From: Zeugodacus cucurbitae
Taxonomy: Eukaryota; Arthropoda; Insecta; Diptera; Tephritidae
Direction: 5' to 3'
Assembly (NCBI RefSeq): GCF_028554725.1
Contig: NC_071671.1
Location: forward strand, 43,284,001 to 43,348,000
DNA: 64,000 nucleotides
Below the pieces are notes generated by a model. It ran no database searches and was not told the origin of the DNA. It saw only the letters and a program-made list of their open reading frames with translations. The position numbers and the translations under genes are program-made. Positions within the stretch are counted from its first letter, which is position 1. Every line of letters starts with the position of its first letter. Below are positions 49,801-59,690 of the stretch, piece by piece.

Positions 49801-51671
49801 TATTTTACTGATAAAATGTTAAAAACTATTTTTGATATCCACTAAAAAACATTCAATAAATAATCAGACTTTTTTTTGCATACTATAACTCACTTCATTT
49901 TAAAAATGAATGAAGCTACTTTGCAAGCATTAAATACACAAAGCACACTCTGCAAAAGCTTAACGTTGTTTCGAAAGTTAGCTGCTAACTTTCTTGGTTT
50001 AGCTGCGTCTAAATTAAATTAATTTCCATTTAACCTATCCAACGTCGTCGTAGAACTTCTTGGCCTTAATTAAAGAATGAATATTTTCGTAACTTCAAAA
50101 GGTCACATCATTAAAAGGCCCCAACAAATTTTTTGTCAATTACTTTTCACCCAAGACTTTTATTTATTTTTTTTTTTGGCGAGATACTTGAATGCAGACT
50201 GTAATATAGGTAATAAATTCATAATGAAGGGTTGCCACAACAACCGAAATGTTTAGCTAATCGATAAAGTGGGTGGGGCGCTGGTTAGAAGCATAAGTTG
50301 TTGTCATAGCTTAATGTGGAAGTGGGAAGAAAGGAAAAAACGCGAAGGAAAAATGTTCGCATATTTGGTAGACAAAGAAATTTAGAAACAATGGAAGACA
50401 TTTAAGCGCAGACCGCCGATAATTACTTCATTGAAGAGCGAAGCATTGAGATATTTAATTTTTTTAATTGTAAGGTTTTGTAATTATAAATAATTGGAGT
50501 TCGGTGTATTAAATAAGGATTACAAATTAAATAAGAATTTAACAAAAATGTTTTTATATTTTCTTAAAGTAATAGTCTATATGGAGTGTCCTGACATATT
50601 TATTCTACTATTTAAGAAGTTCTGCATTAAATAGTTTTGCACTGCAAAATAGTCTCTAAAGATATTAAAATTAATTAATAGCTCCGTAGGGAGATTGAAA
50701 CATGTTTTCAATTTTCTTAACGATTAAGAGTATTACTCTTAATAAAAGTGTGATTAGTCACTATACCACAAACATAATTTTCAATTTCTAGAATCCGATT
50801 AATCAGTTGAAGAATAATTGAAAATTTTCGAATAATAGAATTGTGATTAATCGTATGTAATCAATTAATTCACTCATTATTATTATTATCTTATTAGTAT
50901 CTTACTTTTCTACCTTCAAGTTTGAATAATTTCGAAGTCGCCACTTGCTTTTATGAATTCAATTTTAATGGAGACAAAAAACAATTGACTTTAATTGTAA
51001 AAGTAGTCTTAATCTCTAACGTTTATCTCCTTAAATGTCCGATATCAAGTAAAAAACACTCACCTGGAACCGATAACTTTCTTTGATGATTCATCGTCAT
51101 TCTCAGTGCTTTGGGTCACCGTCGGCTCGTCATTAGCCACACCTGGAGTAGCTGCTTGATAGGTACCTTGCTGGGGTGTTACCGAAACATTATAAGCAAA
51201 TCCGGGCTTGGGACTGTGCTGTGTTGCTGCCGTGGTGACGGAGGAAGTGGCACTGGTCGCTTTGTTACCACTTGCGTTGGTGGTGGAACTCGCCGGGCGC
51301 TTTGTCGACGATTTTGTTACGCCACCAGCACTGCTACTGCTACTGCTGCTGGAACTGCTGGTGCTGCTCGTTTTCGTTGTGGTTACATAAGTGGCGGTGG
51401 TGTTGGGCCGTTTTGTTTTGTGCTGTTGCGGACGTTGTTGTTTGTTTAGCTGCGGTTGTGGTAGACGAAATTCGTAGGCACCACCAGTGCCCAACGTATC
51501 ACTCTCTTCCTCGTTCACAGCATCGGGTCGTGGATCATTTGCATAGCTGCTGGCCAAGCTGCCAATGCTGCTGCTGCTGCTGCTGCTGCTCGCCTGTCGT
51601 ACGTGCGCCGCTTGAGTGGTCAACGCCAGCAGGCCGACAGCTGTCAGCAGCCACAACACGTACGGACGCAT
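37854..51671 (-). CDS. Giant secreted mucin-like protein with C-terminal serpin domain (two exons)
   Basis: CDS = complement(join(37854..45075, 51064..51671)), 2,609 residues. Exon 1 starts at ATG 51671 (A at -3) and ends CCAG|GTGAGT. Exon 2 begins after TATTTACAG. The split codon (AG+T, Ser203) keeps the frame, and exon 2 reads VVTSVSVILNGNEPEF before the LGHKVP stretch. Layout: signal peptide (1-22); Ser/Gln/Lys-rich region (to about 202); Thr/Pro tracts (about 540-615, 720-795 and 2020-2065) suited to O-glycosylation; an acidic Glu/Ser/Thr region (about 910-1995); serpin domain (about 2145-2609) ending in the serpin signature FDKPFLYFV. Usual serpins are 370-420 residues, so about 80% of this chain is extra. 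The product is predicted to be secreted or matrix-associated. No ortholog name is assigned. Additional exons or isoforms cannot be excluded. Confidence 0.88.
37857..39256 (-). other. Serpin domain coding region
   Basis: Helix A-like LQSFVKLCNELAFSYWK opens the fold. The helix B block SARSLVMSPFALTSMLSMV and the following FLGARGSTSGEMNEVL match the serpin core. TNSLWVNGPL, the sheet elements, and LPRFSHRSFVNASLGLQKMG (the usual lP+f...l...L..lG block) follow. The end is FDKPFLYFVRHNPTGIILFMGRFNP. The segment between s5A (about residue 2482) and the signature (about 2577) is about 95 residues, against roughly 36-40 in ordinary serpins. It contains no EEGTEAAAAT-like hinge; instead it reads CGEEKIADHHHVEMYP and an RKR basic cluster. 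A non-inhibitory role is inferred. Confidence 0.88.
43310..44062 (-). repeat. Thr/Pro-rich mucin-type coding repeat
   Basis: On the coding strand, ACN codons repeat with PEP/PAP interruptions in two blocks (43840-44060 and 43310-43520). They are separated by a basic KKKKKPTRQPGQGN-type linker. Synonymous codons vary (ACA, ACC, ACG, ACT), so the repeat is kept at protein level and not as pure DNA slippage. Confidence 0.85.
46541..47250 (+). repeat. Degenerate array of a CATCTGATTNNATGTGATGCCAATT-type unit
   Basis: Related stretches begin at 46542 (catctgattagatgtgatgc), 46752 (catcttaattgatgtgatgt), 46824 (catctgatttcatgtgatgc), 46935 (catcttaattggtgca), 47036 (catctaatttgaggtaat) and near 47075. 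A partial gatgtcaatt copy is at 46707, and a gtgatgcctattg copy is at 47208. At least three copies continue alike for about 20 more bases (aaca/agca then aaattttactt). Spacing is irregular (about 40-210 bp), so this is an old, decayed array. Confidence 0.6.
47278..47591. mobile_element. MITE-like element with TIRs in the intron
   Basis: The left end is TGTTTACATATGAGAATAAT. The right end, read inward, is TGTTTATATATAACGAGATTAT. TA dinucleotides flank both (47276-47277 and 47592-47593). Inner phrases taatctcg and aagctcgtt occur in both arms in inverted order. It is 314 bp with no coding sequence. The family is not recognised. Confidence 0.5.
51064..51671 (-). other. Exon 1 of the mucin-serpin gene (signal peptide exon)
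   Basis: The exon has 202 full codons plus two bases. It starts with a hydrophobic leader (VLWLLTAVGLLAL) and a likely cleavage near TTQAA|HV. Two poly-Ser runs follow (residues about 28-35 and 100-115), then KRP/TT-rich sequence. The conceptual stop 'GSR*' of the open frame lies in the intron. The real exon end is the CAG|GTGAGT donor at 51064/51063. Confidence 0.85.
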
Positions 51672-54600
51672 TGTCGCTGCGGTCGTGATAATTCGACCTC
51701 GCGCTTACGAAACCTTCGACTTCGCACACACTCGCACCAAAAAAACGGAAAAATAAGAATTCCGTTACACTGAAAGTGTGATGCTTTCTCCCTTTGTGCA
51801 AACCTTTTTTTGTTATTGTTGTGCGCTTTTCAATTACTGCTGCGTTAGGCAGGAACTTACGCCCGCTTTGATTTGGCGATTTTGTTTTATTTTTCGACAA
51901 TCTTCTTCCTTTTTGTGTTGCCTTTGTATGTTTTTATGTTAATGCCTTCGGTGCCTTCAATTGCCTTATTAAATATTTATAAATATTGTTTACCGAAAGT
52001 TAGTAGCTCTCTGCTGGGTCCACATAGAACATAGAAAATAATGGCAAATCTATAAAGAAACGAAAAAATCAGAAATTAATTAATATGGTGGCAAAGTGAA
52101 AATACAGAAAAAAACAAACAACAACAAAAAGCATTAGCACCTGATTACTTGCGAAATGAACTTGATAAAACTTCGCCGGCAAAGAGCGAGCGCCCGAAAC
52201 ACTTAAGCGAACATAAGCCCCCAAGCATTGCAGCAACAACAAACAACAAAATACCTATGTAAACAGTTTTGACACTTAAATTTGCGCGCCACATTGGTTG
52301 TCTAGTCAACCAATGGCGATATTGTTGATTGTTTTCCTGACGTCGTCGTCGCCGTCGCCATCAGCGTACTGCAGTCATTGTTTTTGAAGTGGTAATCTCT
52401 TTGATTGACATTAAAGTATTTATCGCAACTGATTTGCATCATAAACAGCCAGCCCCACACCGTGGAAATTTTCATTTTCCTTCGTTCAAATTACTTCCCA
52501 TTTTTGTGGGTTGTGCGTCAATGTTATCGCGTCAATATGCCATAGAAATTAATCTGCGTTGACTGGTGAGCGGCTTATCAGGCGCAAGCCGACATAAGTG
52601 TCAAAGAAATAATGATTGAAAACAAATGAAGTGCGTGCAAACAAATGATAAATTAAGCGCACTGTGGACCCTTCTACACAGTTGGAAATATATAAATATT
52701 TATATAGAAGTTCATAGCTACGGGAGTTTATTTTTGAGTAATTTAAAAGGCGCAGAATACATTTGAAATTAGTATGTTGATTCTGTTGTAAAAAATTTCC
52801 TCGTTTTTGATTATTTCAAGACTCTTATAAAGGTATGTATAGATAAATGAGTTACAGGCTTTTAATGAATTTTTTTATTATACATTTTTTTTATTTGTCC
52901 TGCAAGGGATTTTTTATGCTATTAAATTTGTTATTACAATTTTTTATTCCACTTTTTATCCTAACTAGACATCATCCTAAATGCAGGCAATGGCAAAATA
53001 CATTCTAGTAGGGTTCCAAACCTTCATAATACCATGTTTCAATAGATAAATAATACGATTGATTACAAAAACTAATTGATACACAGAGGGTTAAATATAA
53101 GTATTCCATCATGGAAAATGAAACCCACATATTCTCCATTCTACAATCTGAAATACTGAATATCTTCCTAAATGTAGGCAGCTTTTTAACTTGACTAAAT
53201 GTATTTTATTAGAAAAGGCCATACCCTATAAAATTGAATTATCCAATATGTCAATTAGAAAGACAATTAATCATAAAAAAATAATAATAACTGATTCACT
53301 GATGATCTCTATCCAGCATTCTTACTATACTCATATCATACTTACTTAATATCATCCTAAATATAGGCTACACTTTAGTTCCACAAAATATACAGTCCCA
53401 CACCGACCAAGTTCGAATACCGAATTTACGGAACAATTCATATAAAAAAGGGTCACGGCGCTAGGAGAGCATCGTATCTTTAATTTGAGATGAATAATTA
53501 GTATTTCAGAATAATTTAATAATTTAATTAGGCTGATTATAATTATTATTTAAGAGAAGTAAAGAAATACCAATGTTGATGTTGTTGTTGTTGGGACTGG
53601 TATAAAATATTCTGCAATAACTTGACTTGACACTCTTTGTCAGAATATAAATCAATATCTGTTATAGTAACCTAGACTCGAACTTTATTTGATCTTTTAC
53701 TATAAGCATAAGGAAGGAATAATAAAATAAAATAAATAAATGTGGTTGCGTACATTGTATGAAAATAACTTGAAGAATGAGTTTAGTCAAACTACACAAA
53801 GAAAATATGATGTTACTTATACGCCATGTCGCACCTAATTTAAAAACTTGTAAAGTAAAAATATTTAATGCATATCTAGAAATAGTATTTAGACTTAAAA
53901 AAGTCCATAAAAAAACCCCAGTTTTTCCCGCTCTAAAACGAAGATCCTCGTCGAAAATCCTTCGGAGCTTAGCACTAATTAAAGCACCGACACGCTTGTC
54001 AACAACAGCCTAACAGTCGCAAGCTCGACAAAAGCATTTAGTAAAACCACAAAAACTGTCGCAAAGTTTTCGAACGCGAGCACAGCAGTGAAATGGCATA
54101 TTATCTCCATTTAGCGCTCCTTTTTTCTTTCAATTTGCAACACTCCAAACCAAATCTCTACAATTTCGACACTTGAGCGTTGCGCGCCAAACCGCTAATG
54201 TTATACTACTTATGCCTTTGTTGTTATTGCTAATGTTGTTGCTGCCGCAGTCACAGCTGTTCGCGTTGTTGCTTTGCTGCTGTTGTCGGGCTTATAGCCC
54301 GCTGAGTGTAGGCAATTAAGCGCAGCAACAGGAAACCCGGTGTGCAGTGAAGTAGTTGGCGTGGATGTTTGAGTGTGTGGGTGTGTGTAGTTGAGCGCTT
54401 TAAATAGCGCTGTTGGCGCTGGCGGTGCGTCTGCAGTGGTGGTGTTGGCTAAAGCTTATTAGCATAATTACGCAACCCCAATGCAGCGTTGCACGCGCTG
54501 AAATGCCGCGCATTTCTGCTCGCTGGCGCACTTTCGCGAGTGCATTCTGAGTCTTCTAAGTCTATGGCATCACAAGAGATTTGCGTTTTGGGTAAATGCC
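51672..54600. other. Upstream region of the mucin-serpin gene
   Basis: The 5' UTR and promoter are expected here, but no TATA box, initiator or upstream exon could be fixed. A minus-strand open frame (51535-51900) overlaps exon 1 in another phase and is not supported. Poly-ACAACAA and TTGTTG clusters occur near 52110, 52230, 53575 and 54220. Confidence 0.45.
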
Positions 54601-55407
54601 TTGCGGTTTAATTTCAGCATGCGAGTTTTTAGTTTTTTTTCTTTTGTTTTCTTCCGTCTGTTGCTCGTGGGTATTTAGGAGTATGTGCCTACTGGTGTTT
54701 ATGGATTTTAAAGTTATGAAATTGTTTGTTTGTGCGCTGTACACAGTTGTTAGATTATTGAAGTGCAACATTTATATTTTGTAAAAGCAAAGGTTTACCG
54801 AACACTTCAAGTGAATTCTTTTTGTTATTGTATATTTTTAGATTCATTGCATTTTTATTAAAATCAAAATTAATGGAATATTTTATAAATACATATAATG
54901 TATATTGTAGTAAACATTCAAAATCATAAAGTTTATGTCATCAGAAAGCACATTTTACTTGAACTGACACACTTAGTTATTTATTCTAGGCATAGGCATA
55001 TGTATATAGAGTGTAGTATGAGTGTTGAAACGTTTGCTTATTTCTTGCTCCAATTCTTCGGCTCTTTTACATCGTTTGTTCATAAAGTGCTTTTGGGTTT
55101 GTCATTTGGGTATTAAATGCGAAACAATATGTTAATATCATTGCCAGAATTCGCATTTAAAATACCAAAATGACAGTTGAAATCCTTTGGTGTCAAAAAT
55201 GTTTCGCAAATAAACAAGTGGTCATATATTTGCTGTAGTTGTGTAAGTGTCTATAAATATACCATATAATATAAAAATATATGAAGGAGAATAAAAATAT
55301 TAAAGTATAAATATTGTTTGCTTTGGATGTGGTAAAAGCCCAGTAGGAAATTTATTTTATATATTTATAGGAATTCTGTATTATCTAAAATATATATATA
55401 TAATACA

Positions 55408-55884
55408 TTGTTGAAAAAATTTCTTTGGCGCTTTGCTGCTTACTATATACAATCTGGTAACAGTATCTACTATGAGCTATGTACTGCTACCTGTGATCTA
55501 ATATGCTCCCCCATTTATCATATTACTTCACTTAACCCAGTCGCAGTAAAGAGTCTTAACTGGACATTTCATAGAGGTGACATGCCTTCATCTTGGATCC
55601 ATTGCTCCGATAGCTTAACTCCTCATTCGTTTTGTCACTGCTGTGAGATCGTAAAACCGACAGTTCTTCATTTTATGAATGTGACGCTTAACCTAATTGT
55701 GAATAGTACCCCCGTCACCAACTGTCTCAATTTATCTCTGATGAGGATACTCTGCAATTACCATTTCAAGCAATACCCTCCAAGAAATAAAATGCTGTCA
55801 CGAAATGCAGACATTTGCAGTCAGTTCCCTAGCATCCCTACCTCCTTCTCTTTATACTCACTTTCTCTCTTTTATTTCTTCTGA
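55408..55884 (+). CDS. Unrecognised 158-codon open frame (doubtful)
   Basis: This is a plus-strand frame from ATG 55408 to a stop at 55882-55884, in a block slightly less AT-rich than its surroundings. The product is rich in Ser, Leu, Asn, Cys and His with no signal peptide, repeat or domain that I recognise. The last dozen residues are Leu/Tyr/Phe-rich translation of T/C-rich DNA. It could be a chance frame, a transposon relic or a terminal exon. No function is proposed. Confidence 0.12.
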   Translation: MLKKFLWRFAAYYIQSGNSIYYELCTATCDLICSPIYHITSLNPVAVKSLNWTFHRGDMPSSWIHCSDSLTPHSFCHCCEIVKPTVLHFMNVTLNLIVNSTPVTNCLNLSLMRILCNYHFKQYPPRNKMLSRNADICSQFPSIPTSFSLYSLSLFYFF

Positions 55885-55947
55885 TGCTCTTCAAATAGAT
55901 TTCTACAAAGATGCGTGATATTTGAATATACATATATGTTGAAATAT

Positions 55948-55981
55948 GTCTCTCTCGCTCACTTTCTCTCCCTCTCTCTCT
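55948..55981 (+). repeat. CT-rich microsatellite
   Basis: TCTCTCGCTCACTTTCTCTC-type sequence runs into CCTCTCTCTCTC. Confidence 0.75.
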
Positions 55982-58900
55982 GAACTGTGTTTGATTAAAA
56001 GTCAAAAACGATTTTTATTATAAAGCTTGGAACACTACTAATGTTTGATGATAAACAATAATGCTGAAATATTTTTCTGAACTGTCTTTTTTCAATATAA
56101 ATAACATCACAAAACAATCATTAGATAAATTAGAGTAAATTTTGTAAGATATTATGCAGTATTAAAATGAAAATATAAAACTCTATGACGCCCTAGAAGA
56201 ACAATATATCAAATTCCCAGATAATTCATTTAACTTTCGAGGTAAGGTCAACAAGTTTCGACAGTTTATGGACAATCAGACTTGATAGGAGTATTGGGAA
56301 AAATATACGATGCCATTTTTTTCAAAAGAAGAAGCTTCAAAAATTATTCCAAACAATGTTACTTCCTCATAGGAAGAAACGTGCCTGATACCCCTCACGC
56401 CACTTTGGGTAGGGCATTATTTTCCGATTGGCTATTTGTTACAGTGATTCGCAAATCTTTGCTATACACACTACATGCCGATGCATACAAATTCATTACA
56501 GCAACACAAATACACGCTTATGCCAATACGAAATAGTAAATGTGCGCAAACAAAGTTGAGATCCTTAAGCTTTGTCACTTTTCTTGCTTGTGGTTACTTT
56601 TGCGATTTGTTGGAAACGTGACAATGCCTTTGCCAATGTGTCGGGCATGCACAACTGAAAGTCAGCATAAATGCTATATTACATATACATATAAGATTCC
56701 ATGTAAAATCTTCGGACTTATGTAGTGTGTATACATACGAGTATACATTTGATGGTATGCTTAAGCACACTGTACCTTAAGTGCCCAATAAAATCTAAAC
56801 TGCATAATATCTTACCAAATTTACTCTTGACACCCGATCCTTATCAAATGCTTGTCAACACTGACTGCCACCCGAACTTTATTGCTAAATGTTAAATAAT
56901 CAAACAAAAGCTTTGGAAACAATTAAATGTGAGAAAACAAAACAAAATATCGAAAATATCCCAAATGCAATTGATTTACAAAATAACAAATGTCAACGAT
57001 TGACTTGTTGTCAGAGGGAATGACATAATGGCACAATCGAATGGAAATGCTATTGGGGATAAGTGTGGTTTGGGGGACAGTGCATGAGTTGGTGGTAGCA
57101 AAAACTTACAAATACTCGCATACATATGTATGTATATACTTACGACACACTTGTCATGAAGTACTTAGAGCATAAATTAAACAAATGAAGTGAGGTGATT
57201 GCACCACTTGTTGTGGGTGGGGTTGCTGGAGGCAAGCTGGCTGAAGTACCACATGTAACTAAGTGGCCCGAGGAGCTGGATAAATACGTCAAACTATTTG
57301 TAACTCTTCTGTTACTAGTAAGTATTATACATGTGAGAAGACATTGACAAATATTGATTCGGAAGGTTTTATATATTTTATATGTGTGTTTGACTTATAT
57401 TCACTATATGAGTTTATTTTCAAATCTAGAACTAGAAATTCCTATCTGCAACTGAACTAAACAGAACTGATAGACATTAGTCTGATAGTAACTACAGAAT
57501 GTTTTTGAATGAGCTTTACTTAACGAATAGTTTTACTCTCTAAACTAACCTTACTGTGTAAACTGATTGAGATTTGTTAGAATTCTGACAGAAAACTGAC
57601 AATTGATAGCTCGTGGAAGATCATCCTGTGAAATATGTCATTTGCAACATTAAAATTTTCTTAAAAATATAATTCCAGAATATATATTGGTTGGCCACTG
57701 ATATTAAAACCAAGGCACATACAATACAGAATCCTTCGAAACTGAGGTAGTCTATTATATAGACCTATAAAGTGTTGTGAACAAAGATATGGAGGAAATA
57801 GTCTAAAAGATTTGTGAAGAAAATGCTTCGAAGGACACTGCCACTATGTTTGGTCCTTTATACAAGGTGATAATAAATATCACACTCGCTGATCTATAGC
57901 CAGATGTAGGATCCACACAAATTTATTTCCAAACCTCTCATGTTAGTTCAAAAAGAGTTTGGTATCAAAAATGGTATAAACCAGACACAAAACAAATCTC
58001 AAAATCTGTATGATCTTTGAAGAACAAGATCTCCAGTGTTGCGATCAATCTAAGAATTATACAATGTAAAAAAAACATAAGTTAATTTTTAAAGACTTTA
58101 ATATGACTACTCTACCAATATACACATATTCATTTGTGAAAATATTTTTCCAAAAATCAAACACATACTTTCTCTCCCTCTCGCATGCGACACTCAAAGG
58201 CGTGAGGTATTCAGGCAGCATTTCAACAATAAATGACAAATCAAACAGTTCACTTGTCAATACACATTAGCGACTAAGAGCACATACAAATATCCGCATT
58301 AATTCATGTGTGTGTTAAAATAAGCGCTGCTGAGAAGAAAGACAGGAGCCATGTAAAATTGATATGTAAAGTGAAACAAAAAGGGGTTCGAAAAGAAGAA
58401 AAACGTTCAACAATTGATATGCAAGAGAGCGCAAAGCATTTAGAGTGCCTTTGGGACTTGAGCAATGCAAATGAAGAAAGGAAGGAAGCACAGCAAGCAT
58501 AGCGGAAACATTAAACCGAACGCCAATGAGGAAGCGTTGGCTCAGCTAAGCGATTGACTAAATGACTGATTGACAGCATGTCGGACGGTTGGGTGTGTAT
58601 CGTGAAGTATGGTTGAGTGTGTCTGCGCATACAAATATCTCCTTTCTTCTCTCAGACAAACTGAAATTACTGTTTGCATTCGTTGCTGCGAAGGTAAAAA
58701 AACACACACCGTTAGTTGGCAAAGGTGGATAAAGTGTCAGATCACATTGAAAAGTTGTGCATATGAGAGAACAAATAGTGTTGTGCGCTGGTGTGGGTGG
58801 AAATTTTTTTTTGTCTTATGTCATTCAGCAGGCATTCGTTTATTTGTTCGGCACTTGTATTTGTAAGTCAGTCTGACATTTATCACAATCCACAATCCCA

Positions 58901-59049
58901 TGAGGCATCAACTGTAATAATAAAGTCATTACAAAAGCCACCAACCGATAAACCAATGGGGATGCTGGGAAATAATGAAATGTTGGTAAATACTTGCCTC
59001 AAACGAATTGAAAAGAAGCCGAAATGTAAAAGCGTAGTTTTTTGTTCGA

Positions 59050-59690
59050 ATAAAGGTAGATGTTGAGTGAAAGCTTTCATTGTTCGAATTTTAGAGGTGC
59101 AACAATGACTGCATATGCTTCTTAGCTCATGTATAGGATGTTATAATTCTCTGCAAATTAAATTGCCAACAGTCGGAACTATTTGGGAATAGGAAATAAT
59201 ATTGAATTTGTTTGTAACAAGCTTTAGTTTAAATGAAAAAAGCTCGACTTTAAGCAGCTTATTTAAAATTAAAGCTACTTTTGTTTTAAAGTTTTTTGCC
59301 TTCAGCTTTTATGCTCAAAGCTATTTTTGAAAGGAAAAAATGTATGCCCTGGTTTTTAAGAACAATCATTTTGAATGAAAGCTTTTTGGAGATTCATTTG
59401 GAATAAATGCTGAGCCCTCGAAAAATAACTATTCGGAAAAGCTTTCATGCTTATAGCTTTTTTTTTTTTAAATGCATAAAGGATAGATTCGTTTATAAGG
59501 ACCTACAATTTTAATGAAAGCTCTACTATTGTAAATTAAGTTTTCGCCTACAGCTTTTCTGGTCACATTATAAAATAAAAAAATCCATAAAGCTCGATTT
59601 TTTACACTTTTAGGGATGTTTGTTCTCTTAAAGCTTTTATGTTTTAAGCTGTCTTTCAACTAGAAAAGAATAGTTTAAGATACTAAATTG
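59050..59690. repeat. Degenerate array of AGCTTTTATGCTYAAAGCT-type unit
   Basis: Similar phrases recur: gaaagctttcattgttcga (59070), agctttagtttaaatgaaa (59220), cagcttttatgctcaaagct (59304), aagctttcatgcttatagct (59439), cagcttttctggtcac (59551) and aagcttttatgttttaagct (59629). Most are followed by an A/T-rich aaaaaatgca/aaaaaatcca stretch. Spacing is 80-150 bp and irregular. No coding sequence is associated. Confidence 0.55.

Larger units (their letters stand above)
45076..51063 (-). other. Intron of the mucin-serpin gene
   Basis: The 5,988-bp GT-AG intron has donor GTGAGTGTT and acceptor TTATCTCTAATATTTACAG. It is AT-rich and non-coding. It contains the GATG-type repeat field (46541-47250), a MITE-like element (47278-47591) and a CATC-rich field (about 47620-48010). 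From 48,400 to 51,060 nothing else is recognised. Confidence 0.82.
54601..59049. other. AT-rich intergenic stretch
   Basis: No gene is supported. A CT-rich tract lies at 55948-55981, and several ATACATATGTATG palindromes occur (for example about 57119-57136). The one longer open frame is listed separately with low confidence. Confidence 0.45.
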
